NCBI RefSeq assembly: GCF_027186265.1
Contig: NZ_CP114176.1
Coordinates: 2,790,001 to 2,854,000 of the forward strand
Reading direction: 5' to 3'
Source of the DNA: Lentibacillus daqui
Lineage (GTDB): Bacteria; Bacillota; Bacilli; Bacillales; Amphibacillaceae
DNA: 64,000 nucleotides
The notes below the pieces were generated by a model. It ran no database searches, was not told the DNA's origin, and saw nothing but the letters and a program-made list of their open reading frames with translations. Every line of letters starts with the position of its first letter. The stretch's first letter is position 1. Positions 16,204 through 24,217 of the stretch are shown here, one piece after another. The position numbers and the translations under genes were made by a program.

Positions 16204-17061
16204 ATGAAAATTACGAAGGTATTAAACAATAATGTAGTAATGTCCAGAGATGAATCGGATCAGGAAGTCGTTGTCATGGGCAGAGGTTTGGCGTTTCAAA
16301 AAAAGGTTAGAGACGTTATTGACACTGCCAAAATAGAGAAAACCTTTGTCCTGGAAAGTTCTGGTGTGGCTAAAAAGCTTGCTGAATTGATGAAAGATAC
16401 ACCTGAGATATATTTGGAGCTTTCCTACAAAATTCTTGAATTGGCCAAATCCCATCTAACATATAAATTAGATGACTATTTATATGTTGCATTAACCGAC
16501 CACTTGAGTTTTGCGATTACAAGGCATAAAAACGGTATTGACTTAAAGAACCCGTTGCTATGGGAAATTCGCAGGTACTATAAACAAGAATTTCAAATCG
16601 CATTAAAAGCACTGGACATGGTAGAAGAAGATACAGGGGTCAGACTGGAAGAAGATGAAGCAGCTTCTATCGCACTACACCTGGTCAATAGTCAACTTTC
16701 TGGAGAAAATATGGATATGGCCATTAAAGTAACGGAATTGGTTAACAATATCCTGAATATCGTCAAATACTTTTTCAAGATAGAATTAGATGAGAACTCC
16801 ATTAACTATGAGCGATTTCTAACGCATCTCCGGTTCTTTGCCATTCGCTTCATTCGCAAAGAAGAATCAAACGAGGCATATGACAATTTCCTGTATGAAC
16901 AGGTCAAAAAGAAGTATGTGGCCGCATTTGAATGTACAGAAAGGATTGCAACCTACATTGCCAAGAACTATGATTGGAACATTTCCAACGATGAAAAGGT
17001 CTATTTAACATTGCATATCCATCGAATTACCAATCGGCATCAAATAGATCATTCATCTTAA
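16204..17061 (+). CDS. licT: LicT-like BglG-family transcriptional antiterminator
   Basis: This 285-residue protein has an N-terminal RNA-binding CAT domain (residues 1-55, MKITKVLNNNVV) and two PTS regulation domains. The regulatory histidines are His100 (LTDHLSF), His159 (IALHLVN), His208 (LTHLRF) and His271 (TLHIHR), nearly the same positions as in B. subtilis LicT. This agreement and the AGGTG nine bases upstream favour the ATG at 16204 over the in-frame ATG at 16198. It binds RAT sequences as a dimer and allows transcription when beta-glucosides are transported by its cognate EII. Three RAT leaders in this window (16053, 17113, 22567) are its likely targets, including its own. Confidence 0.93.
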   Translation: MKITKVLNNNVVMSRDESDQEVVVMGRGLAFQKKVRDVIDTAKIEKTFVLESSGVAKKLAELMKDTPEIYLELSYKILELAKSHLTYKLDDYLYVALTDHLSFAITRHKNGIDLKNPLLWEIRRYYKQEFQIALKALDMVEEDTGVRLEEDEAASIALHLVNSQLSGENMDMAIKVTELVNNILNIVKYFFKIELDENSINYERFLTHLRFFAIRFIRKEESNEAYDNFLYEQVKKKYVAAFECTERIATYIAKNYDWNISNDEKVYLTLHIHRITNRHQIDHSS

Positions 17062-17112
17062 AACGCTAAATGTTTGCGCGTATTATTAATAAGAAATGTT
17101 AGGTTAACTTTA

Positions 17113-17202
17113 GGATTGTTACTGATGAAGCAGGCAAAACCTAAGTTACTGACGGTTTAGAGGGATTATTCTCTTTATGCTGAACGTAACTTAGGTTTTT
17201 TT
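17113..17202 (+). promoter_or_regulatory. RAT antiterminator and overlapping terminator, leader 2
   Basis: GGATTGTTACTG (17113-17124), five bases and GCAGGCAAAACC (17130-17141) form the RAT. The terminator arms AAAACCTAAGTTAC (17136-17149) and GTAACTTAGGTTTT (17186-17199) end in a T-run. It sits 32 bp before the lipoprotein phosphatase gene and also terminates the upstream licT-like transcript when LicT is inactive. Confidence 0.9.
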
Positions 17203-17233
17203 ATGAAATTCATTAATTTTTGGAGGGGTTCAA

Positions 17234-18034
17234 ATGAAAAAGTTATCTATTGTTTTTATATCCGTTCTTTTCCTGTTTGGATTGGCTGCATGTAATCAAG
17301 AGAAGGAAACCAATGCTAGCCAATCAGAAGAATCAAGTTCCGCCAAAGAACAAAATGCAGACAATACAGTTACGCTTTACTTGACCCGTCACGGTGAAAC
17401 ATTACTTAATAAAACGGACCGTGTACAAGGTTGGGCTGATGCGCCTCTAACAGATGAAGGTAAAAAAGTGGCAGAGTATTTGGGAAAAGGGCTAAAAGAT
17501 GTACCATTTACAGCAGCATATAGTGGTGACAGTGGACGTCATATTAGCACAGCAAAAACAGTCTTGGATAATAGCGATCAATCAGATACAAAATTAGCGC
17601 AAGACGATCGATTACGTGAATGGTATTTTGGAAAATACGAAGGCGACTTAAACGAAACCATGTGGGATGATATTTCAAAAGCAAATGATGTACCGTTCGA
17701 AAAATTGATGTCGACAGTTAGTCTTGAGAAAATAGCCGATACCATTGCTGAACTGGATGAAACAGGAGAAGCAGAAAATTGGAAGCAAATAACCACAAGA
17801 ACTCGCGAAGCACTGGATGACATCAGTAAAAAAGCGGCTGAAAACGGTGGTGGCAATGTACTGGTCGTATCGAGTGGTTTGTCGATAAATGCTTTACTTG
17901 AAAGTATTGATCCCGAATTCACAGGAGAACAGTTAGAAAATGCTAGTATAACCAAATTAACCTATAAAGATGGTGAATACAAAATAGAATCTTACAATGA
18001 TATGGGTTATGTAGAAAAAGGTAAAGAAAATTGA
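17234..18034 (+). CDS. Lipoprotein histidine phosphatase in a beta-glucoside PTS operon
   Basis: This 266-residue protein begins with a lipoprotein signal peptide (MKKLSIVFISVLFLFGLAAC; lipid-modified Cys20), then a serine/glutamate-rich linker to about residue 48. A histidine phosphatase domain follows, with the phosphorylated His in LTRHGETLLN near residue 56 and the segment VQGWADAPLTDEGK. The second catalytic His of the C-terminal motif, normally SHG, reads VVSSGLSIN near residue 217, so it is replaced by Ser and activity is uncertain. It is anchored outside the membrane. It lies directly under a RAT leader and 42 bp before bglP, so it is co-regulated with the transporter. This location is unusual for the family. 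Confidence 0.85.
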   Translation: MKKLSIVFISVLFLFGLAACNQEKETNASQSEESSSAKEQNADNTVTLYLTRHGETLLNKTDRVQGWADAPLTDEGKKVAEYLGKGLKDVPFTAAYSGDSGRHISTAKTVLDNSDQSDTKLAQDDRLREWYFGKYEGDLNETMWDDISKANDVPFEKLMSTVSLEKIADTIAELDETGEAENWKQITTRTREALDDISKKAAENGGGNVLVVSSGLSINALLESIDPEFTGEQLENASITKLTYKDGEYKIESYNDMGYVEKGKEN

Positions 18035-18076
18035 TTGCATTATAATAGACAATTAGAATAGAAAGCAGGGAGAATA

Positions 18077-20014
18077 ATGAAGTACGAACAATTGGCCAAA
18101 GATATTATTAAAAATGTCGGTGGTAAAGAAAACGTTACTAGTGTCGTCCATTGTATTACCCGTCTTCGCTTTAAATTAAAAGATGAAAGTAAAGCGAATA
18201 CAGACGTGTTAAAAAATATGGATGGTGTTGTGACAGTCATGAAAAGTGGTGGCCAATATCAAGTAGTTATCGGCAACCATGTGCCTGATGTGTATAAAGC
18301 AGTTGTAGAGGTTGGAGGTTTTAACGCCGAAGCGCCTGTTGATGCTGATGATAATGTTGAAAAAGGTAATCTATTTAACCGTTTTATTGATATGATTTCC
18401 GGTATCTTCACTCCGATACTTGGGGTATTGGCTGCCTCTGGTATGATTAAAGGTTTCAACGCTTTGTTTGTTGCGCTTGGATGGCTTAATGAAGAAGGTG
18501 GAACGTACCAAATTTTAAATGCAACAGGAGATGCGCTATTTTATTTCTTACCGATTATTTTAGGTTATAGTGCAATGAAAAAATTCGGTGGAACGCCTTT
18601 TATTGGTATGGTTATCGGGATGGCTTTGGTTTATCCAGCACTTGAAGGAATACCGGAAGCAGGAGAACCTTTGTATACATTGTTTGCGGGAACCATGTTT
18701 GAATCACCTGTCTATATTGAGTTCTTTGGTATCCCGGTTATTTTAATGACCTATTCCATGTCCGTTATACCAATCATTGTCTCAGCATTTTTTGCAGCCA
18801 AGCTTGAAAAATTCTTTGCGAAAGTTATTCCATCCGTTGTAAAAATGTTTTTAGTTCCGATGTTTACATTGCTGATTATTATCCCATTAACTTTTATTGT
18901 GATTGGTCCTATCGCAACTTGGGCAAGTCAGATACTAGGACAAGCAACGGTTTGGATCTATGATTTAAGTCCTGTTATCGCGGGGGCTTTCCTTGGTGGC
19001 TTTTGGTTGGTATTTGTTATGTTTGGGCTACATTGGGGACTCGTTCCGATTGCAATCAATAATTTTGCCGTTTCCGGGGTTGACCCAATTTTAGCATTGA
19101 TATTTGTTCATTCATTTGCTTTAGCAGCAGCTGTTCTGGCTGTTTGGATTAAAACGAAAAATAAAAATACAAAAACACTTAGTGCACCAGCATTTATTTC
19201 TTCCATATTTGGTGTGACCGAACCCGCTTTATATGGTATCGCTTTGCCATTAAAAAGACCGTTTATTTTCACACTTGTTTCGTCAGCAATTGGTGGAGCA
19301 ATACTAGGATTATTTGGTACAAAAGGCTATGTAATGGGTGGGCTTGGTATATTCCAATTCCCGAGTTTGATTCATCCGGAAGAAGGTTTAAATACAGCAT
19401 TCATGGGTTCCATTGTGGCTGTTGTGGTTGGCGCAGTTCTAGCTTTTGTGTTGACTTATTTCTTTGGTGGTTTTAACAAAAAAGCAGACACAGCAGTAGC
19501 GGAAGAACCCTCTCAACCAGCAGAAGAACCTACTGTAGAAACTGTTGAAGAAAATGTAAAAAATGAAGATCTTTTCAGTCCATTAAATGGTGAAGTAATA
19601 GCATTGGAAGAAGTGAAAGATTCCGCATTTGCATCGGGTGCACTTGGAAAAGGGATTGCGATTGAACCTGCAGAAGGAAAATTACTTTCACCTGCATCTG
19701 GAACAGTCACAGCATTATTCCCTACGAACCATGCCATTGGAATTACAACCGATCTCGGAGCAGAAATTCTAATTCATATCGGCATGGACACGGTGCAACT
19801 GGATGGAAAGCACTTCACAGGTCATGTGGAACAAGGAGCAAAATTAGATAAAGGGCAACTCCTTATTGAATTTGACGTTGCACAAATTAAAGAAGCTGGC
19901 TTTCCGGTAACAACGCCGATCATTGTAACTAATTGGGATAAATATAAAGATATTGCTATAACTGAAAGTGAACAAATCTTAACTGGCGACCAGCTACTTT
20001 CATTGGAAGGATAA
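18077..20014 (+). CDS. bglP: PTS beta-glucoside-specific EIIBCA
   Basis: This 645-residue membrane protein has EIIB, EIIC and EIIA domains in order. EIIB (residues 1-90) has the phosphorylated Cys26 in VVHCITRLRF. EIIC covers about 100-460 with many hydrophobic segments. EIIA of the glucose type (about 500-645) has His552 and the phosphorylated His567 in ILIHIGMDTV, spaced 15 residues as in the family. It takes up aryl- or other beta-glucosides and phosphorylates them. It is the middle gene of a RAT-controlled operon with the lipoprotein phosphatase and a GH1 enzyme, and in this family it also phosphorylates the LicT protein to inactivate it. Confidence 0.94.
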   Translation: MKYEQLAKDIIKNVGGKENVTSVVHCITRLRFKLKDESKANTDVLKNMDGVVTVMKSGGQYQVVIGNHVPDVYKAVVEVGGFNAEAPVDADDNVEKGNLFNRFIDMISGIFTPILGVLAASGMIKGFNALFVALGWLNEEGGTYQILNATGDALFYFLPIILGYSAMKKFGGTPFIGMVIGMALVYPALEGIPEAGEPLYTLFAGTMFESPVYIEFFGIPVILMTYSMSVIPIIVSAFFAAKLEKFFAKVIPSVVKMFLVPMFTLLIIIPLTFIVIGPIATWASQILGQATVWIYDLSPVIAGAFLGGFWLVFVMFGLHWGLVPIAINNFAVSGVDPILALIFVHSFALAAAVLAVWIKTKNKNTKTLSAPAFISSIFGVTEPALYGIALPLKRPFIFTLVSSAIGGAILGLFGTKGYVMGGLGIFQFPSLIHPEEGLNTAFMGSIVAVVVGAVLAFVLTYFFGGFNKKADTAVAEEPSQPAEEPTVETVEENVKNEDLFSPLNGEVIALEEVKDSAFASGALGKGIAIEPAEGKLLSPASGTVTALFPTNHAIGITTDLGAEILIHIGMDTVQLDGKHFTGHVEQGAKLDKGQLLIEFDVAQIKEAGFPVTTPIIVTNWDKYKDIAITESEQILTGDQLLSLEG

Positions 20015-20080
20015 TCGAAAATAACAGGAGGAAAGTGTTCCAGCCTTTCCTCTTTATCACAAGACGAAGGAGTTTTTATC

Positions 20081-21508
20081 ATGTCAACATTTCCTAAAGG
20101 ATTTTTATGGGGCGGTGCTTTAGCCGCCAATCAAGTAGAAGGTGCATATTTAGAGGATGGAAAAGGGTTAACGTCTGTTGATTTGATGCCAACAGGTGAA
20201 AAACGCTGGAATGTTATGAATGGAAACATCGATTCTTTAAAACCTGTCGAAGGTGAATTTTACCCATCACATAAGGCTATTGACTTTTATCATCATTATA
20301 AAGAAGATATCGCATTGTTTGCCGAGATGGGTTTTAAGGCATTACGAGTCTCCATTTCCTGGGCGCGTATTTTTCCAAATGGAGATGATGAAACGCCTAA
20401 TGAAGCCGGCCTCCAGTTTTATGACGATTTGTTCGATGAATTACGTAAATATAACATCGAACCGGTCGTAACCATAGCGCACTTTGATGTTCCTGTACAC
20501 TTAATTGAAGCATATGGCAGCTGGAGAAACCGCAAGCTTGTAGACTTCTTTGAAACCTATGCAAAAACGATTTTTAATCGCTATCAAGACAAAGTGAAAT
20601 ATTGGATGACTTTCAATGAAATCAACATGCTCTTGCATCTGCCATTTGTTGGTGCTGGCCTTGTCTTTAAAGAAGGCGAAAATGAAACACAAATCAAGTA
20701 TCAGGCAGCACATCATCAGCTGGTTGCAAGTGCCCGTGCTGTCAAGGCATGCCATGAAATCATTCCTGATGCAAAAATCGGCTGTATGCTGGCAGCAGGT
20801 ACCACTTATCCGTATACCGCCAATCCAGACGATGTTTATAAAGCAATGCAACAAGATCAGGAATCGTTCTTCTTCATTGATGTTCAATCCCGCGGAGAAT
20901 ACCCGGGTTATGCCAAGCGTTTCTTCAAGGACAACCATTTAACCATTGAAATGGAAGAAGGCGATGAAGAACTGTTGAAAAATCACACCGTCGATTATAT
21001 TGGATTTAGCTATTATTCCAGCAAAACAACAAGTACGGATCCGGAAGTGTTGAAAGATCAAACAAGCGGCAATGTGTTTGGCTCGGTTACAAATCCGTAT
21101 CTTGAAACATCCGATTGGGGCTGGACGATTGATCCAAAAGGCTTTCGTATTACGGCAAACCAGCTTTACGATCGCTATCAGAAACCATTATTTGTTGTGG
21201 AAAACGGTCTTGGCGCAATTGACGAGCCGAATGCTGATGGTACGATTGATGACGATTACCGGATTGATTATTTGCGAAAACATATTGCCGAAATGGGCGA
21301 GGCAATTGAGGATGGCGTGGATATCATCGGCTATACAAGCTGGGGCCCAATTGACATTGTTAGTGCCTCTACTGGTGAAATGAAAAAACGGTATGGCTAT
21401 ATTTATGTAGATCGGGATAATGAAGGAAACGGATCACTGAAACGTTCGAAAAAGAAAAGCTTTGATTGGTATAAACAGGTCATTGCGACAAATGGAGAAG
21501 TTCTCTAA
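20081..21508 (+). CDS. GH1 family 6-phospho-beta-glucosidase (bgl operon)
   Basis: This 475-residue GH1 enzyme has the acid/base Glu180 in WMTFNEINML and the nucleophile Glu374 in VVENGLGAI. It cleaves beta-glucoside 6-phosphates delivered by the EIIBCA encoded 66 bp upstream. An AAGGAG ribosome site precedes the start. It is transcribed with the lipoprotein phosphatase and bglP from RAT leader 2, and a strong bidirectional terminator follows. It is a paralogue of the GH1 enzymes at 7635 and 22679; the residues around the substrate entrance differ, so preference for a different aglycone is likely. Confidence 0.94.
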   Translation: MSTFPKGFLWGGALAANQVEGAYLEDGKGLTSVDLMPTGEKRWNVMNGNIDSLKPVEGEFYPSHKAIDFYHHYKEDIALFAEMGFKALRVSISWARIFPNGDDETPNEAGLQFYDDLFDELRKYNIEPVVTIAHFDVPVHLIEAYGSWRNRKLVDFFETYAKTIFNRYQDKVKYWMTFNEINMLLHLPFVGAGLVFKEGENETQIKYQAAHHQLVASARAVKACHEIIPDAKIGCMLAAGTTYPYTANPDDVYKAMQQDQESFFFIDVQSRGEYPGYAKRFFKDNHLTIEMEEGDEELLKNHTVDYIGFSYYSSKTTSTDPEVLKDQTSGNVFGSVTNPYLETSDWGWTIDPKGFRITANQLYDRYQKPLFVVENGLGAIDEPNADGTIDDDYRIDYLRKHIAEMGEAIEDGVDIIGYTSWGPIDIVSASTGEMKKRYGYIYVDRDNEGNGSLKRSKKKSFDWYKQVIATNGEVL

Positions 21509-21545
21509 TCTAAAAGGGAAAGCCTCGATGGCTTTCCCTTTTAGA
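21509..21545. terminator. Bidirectional terminator with a 16-bp perfect stem
   Basis: Arms 21509-21524 and 21530-21545 are perfect reverse complements (TCTAAAAGGGAAAGCC) with a TCGAT loop. T-runs are present at both ends. It serves the GH1 gene on the plus strand and the convergent HAD gene, whose stop codon lies inside the right arm. Confidence 0.85.
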
Positions 21546-22413
21546 TTTGGAGGTTATATTTCTTCAGCATCGCCTCAATAGCATAAGCTACCCCGTTTTC
21601 ATTGTTTGTTTTTGTTGTATACTTACACCCTTCTTTTATTTCCCCTACTGCATTTCCCATCGCAACTCCATGTCCTGCTTGTTCAAGCATACTTCGATCA
21701 TTTAAATTATCGCCCAATGCCATGACGTCTTTCATTTGGATGCCCAGACTATTTGCGAAGTCTTTGAGTGCAGTACCTTTTTGTGCATCCTTATGATTAA
21801 ATTCAAGATTCATAGGACCAGAAGAAGTAATGGCCAATCCAGACTTATTTTCCAAACTTTTAATAGTGTTGCGCAATACCTTATCTTGAAGGGAGAAACC
21901 TAGAATTTTGTACACCTTCATGTTCTCATTTGAAAGAATCTCCTCGTAATTTTGGATAAATTGAACTTGCTCATCTTGAAACCGTTGTTCAACGTATTGC
22001 TGGATTTCTTCTTCAGTGATATCAGGATTAGCAGTTTTCATAATATTAATGATAACTTCCATGAATCGATGTCTGCCGTTTGAAAAAACACCGAAATTCG
22101 TAAAAAATTCAATATACATGACGGATGTTTGACAAACGGATATGATTTCCCGACAAGTAGACAAATCCATTGTTATCGTACGGATCAAATTTTTATTCAA
22201 ATCATACGTGTTGGCCCCATTAAGGCAAATGATTGGACATGAAATTCCCGAAGCCTGAAGTGGTTTGCTGGCAGCGTTAAAGGATCTTCCGGTTGCTGCA
22301 ACGAACTTGATCCCTCTTTCCCCAGCCTTTTTAATTGCCTTTAAATTTTCCCGACTGATTTCACCTATATCGTTTAAAAGTGTCCCATCTAAATCTGAAG
22401 CTATAAGTCTCAT
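21541..22413 (-). CDS. Cof-type HAD-superfamily phosphatase
   Basis: This 290-residue HAD protein has motif I LIASDLDGTLLND (Asp7 and Asp9), the AATGRSFNAA segment, and motif IV MALGDNLNDRSML near residue 235. It belongs to the Cof/YcsE-like group of cytosolic phosphatases active on sugar phosphates or flavin/pyridoxal precursors. It is a single gene convergent with the bgl operon and divergent from the RAT leader 3/GH1 unit. Substrate unknown; the company of three glycosidases suggests a sugar phosphate, but this is inference. Confidence 0.88.
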   Translation of the reverse strand: MRLIASDLDGTLLNDIGEISRENLKAIKKAGERGIKFVAATGRSFNAASKPLQASGISCPIICLNGANTYDLNKNLIRTITMDLSTCREIISVCQTSVMYIEFFTNFGVFSNGRHRFMEVIINIMKTANPDITEEEIQQYVEQRFQDEQVQFIQNYEEILSNENMKVYKILGFSLQDKVLRNTIKSLENKSGLAITSSGPMNLEFNHKDAQKGTALKDFANSLGIQMKDVMALGDNLNDRSMLEQAGHGVAMGNAVGEIKEGCKYTTKTNNENGVAYAIEAMLKKYNLQI

Positions 22414-22509
22414 TTAAGTTACCTCATTTGCTGTATTATTTATCTCTACTATACCTTAAATAACTAATAAATGCTTCCGGCTGAACTTGGCCGGGGTGAG
22501 GGGTAAACG

Positions 22510-22538
22510 TTGAGATTATGTTATTATTAATATATAAT
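22510..22538 (+). promoter_or_regulatory. Promoter of RAT leader 3
   Basis: The -35 TTGAGA (22510-22515) and -10 TATAAT (22533-22538) have a 17-base spacer. The expected start site is about 22545, 22 bp before the RAT. Confidence 0.7.
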
Positions 22539-22566
22539 AGACTTAAATCGAATAATTAGTTTTACA

Positions 22567-22648
22567 GGATTGTTACTGATAAAGCAGGCAAAACCTAAAC
22601 AAGTATTGTACCTTCAATGAAAGGGTGCACACTTGTTTAGGTTTTTTT
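22567..22648 (+). promoter_or_regulatory. RAT antiterminator and overlapping terminator, leader 3
   Basis: GGATTGTTACTG (22567-22578), five bases and GCAGGCAAAACC (22584-22595) form the RAT. The terminator arms AAAACCTAAACAAGT and ACTTGTTTAGGTTTT end in a T-run at 22648. It precedes the GH1 gene at 22679 by 31 bp. Confidence 0.9.
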
Positions 22649-22678
22649 AGTTAAATTTTAAAACAGGAGGAAATAAAC

Positions 22679-24121
22679 ATGCCACAAACCGAAAAAAGAT
22701 TCCCGGAAGGATTTTTATGGGGAGGAGCAACTGCAGCCAACCAGATAGAAGGCGGATTTCACGAAGGAAACAAAGGATTAAATATTGCTGATGTTTTACC
22801 AGGTGGAAAAGAACGTCTTTCCATATTGCAATCCTCCGGCTTTGATTTTGACATTCATGAGGATAAATATAGCTATCCAAACCATGAAGCAATTGACTTT
22901 CACCACCGATACAAAGAAGATATTGCACTGTTTGCGGAAATGGGCTTTAAGGCATACCGCATGTCAATTGCCTGGACACGAATTTTCCCAAACGGAGACG
23001 AGCTGGAACCAAACGAAGAAGGACTGGCTTTCTATGATCGTGTTTTTGATGAACTGCACAAATATGGAATTGAACCAGTTGTAACGATTTCCCATTATGA
23101 AATGCCGGTAAATCTTGTCAAGGAATATGGCGGCTGGCGAAATCGAGACGTTGTTACGTTCTTTGAAAGATACGTGAATGTGATTTTTAATCGTTATAAA
23201 AATAAGGTCAAATATTGGATGACATTTAATGAGATCAATAGTGGATTAATGATGCCTATTATGGGACTTGGCTTTTCCATCCAAAACGAGGAAGATCGTT
23301 ATCAACCAACGTTTCAGGCGTTTCATCACCAATTTGTTGCCAGTAGCATCGCTGTCAAAGCCTGTCATGAGATTATCCCAGATTCAAAAATCGGTTGTAT
23401 GATCATATATGCACCTGTTTACGCATATGATTCGAATCCTGAAAACGTGATGTATGCACTGCAAGAAGAGAATCTTTTCAATTACTTCTGTGCCGATGTT
23501 CAAGTGCGCGGGGAATATCCAGCCTTTATCAACCGATATTTCAAGGAACATGGCATTAAACTGGATATTCATGAAGGAGATTTGGAGTTAATTAAAGAGC
23601 ATACAGTAGACTATATTGCCTTTAGTTACTACATGTCACGAACGGAGAAAAAAGAAAAGGACGAACAGGAAAAGACGAAAGGAAATATCATGAGTGGGGT
23701 TAAAAATCCATTCCTGAAAGCCAGTGATTGGGGCTGGGAGATTGACCCAATCGGTTTAAGAATTTCCTTGAATAAGTTATATGGCAGATATGAAGTACCC
23801 TTGTTTGTTGTTGAAAACGGGCTGGGCGCATATGACAAAGTAGAAGCAGACGGGTCAATCAATGATGATTATCGAATTGATTATCTGCGTGAACATATCA
23901 AGGCAATGCGTGAAGCAATAGAAGATGGCGTTGAACTGATGGGTTACACAAGCTGGGGATGCATTGATTTGGTTAGTGCTTCAACGGGTGAAATGTCCAA
24001 ACGCTATGGCTTCATCTACGTAGACAAGGATGATAAAGGAAACGGAACATTGGAAAGAAGCCGTAAAAAATCCTTCTACTGGTATAAAGACGTTATTGCA
24101 ACTAATGGTCAAAAGCTATAA
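22679..24121 (+). CDS. GH1 family 6-phospho-beta-glucosidase (single-gene RAT unit)
   Basis: This 480-residue GH1 enzyme has acid/base Glu185 in WMTFNEINSG and nucleophile Glu379 in VVENGLGAY. It acts on phosphorylated beta-glucosides in the cytoplasm. It has its own promoter and RAT leader and no transporter in its unit, so it must use sugars brought in by the bgl or lic PTS. A GGAGG ribosome site precedes the start. A terminator follows at 24129. Confidence 0.94.
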   Translation: MPQTEKRFPEGFLWGGATAANQIEGGFHEGNKGLNIADVLPGGKERLSILQSSGFDFDIHEDKYSYPNHEAIDFHHRYKEDIALFAEMGFKAYRMSIAWTRIFPNGDELEPNEEGLAFYDRVFDELHKYGIEPVVTISHYEMPVNLVKEYGGWRNRDVVTFFERYVNVIFNRYKNKVKYWMTFNEINSGLMMPIMGLGFSIQNEEDRYQPTFQAFHHQFVASSIAVKACHEIIPDSKIGCMIIYAPVYAYDSNPENVMYALQEENLFNYFCADVQVRGEYPAFINRYFKEHGIKLDIHEGDLELIKEHTVDYIAFSYYMSRTEKKEKDEQEKTKGNIMSGVKNPFLKASDWGWEIDPIGLRISLNKLYGRYEVPLFVVENGLGAYDKVEADGSINDDYRIDYLREHIKAMREAIEDGVELMGYTSWGCIDLVSASTGEMSKRYGFIYVDKDDKGNGTLERSRKKSFYWYKDVIATNGQKL

Positions 24122-24128
24122 TCAGAAC

Positions 24129-24167
24129 AACCCCCGGTTTGAGTAAGTTATCAAATTGGGGGTTTTT
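24129..24167. terminator. Terminator after the third GH1 gene
   Basis: AACCCCC and GGGGGTT flank an inner TTTGA/TCAAA pairing, followed by TTTTATA on the plus strand. On the minus strand the hairpin is followed by GTTGTTC only, so it acts mainly on the plus strand. Confidence 0.7.
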
Positions 24168-24217
24168 ATATGAGCAATTGCTAACAACCCGTATCCAAAG
24201 GGCCCGCGTTTTCAAAC

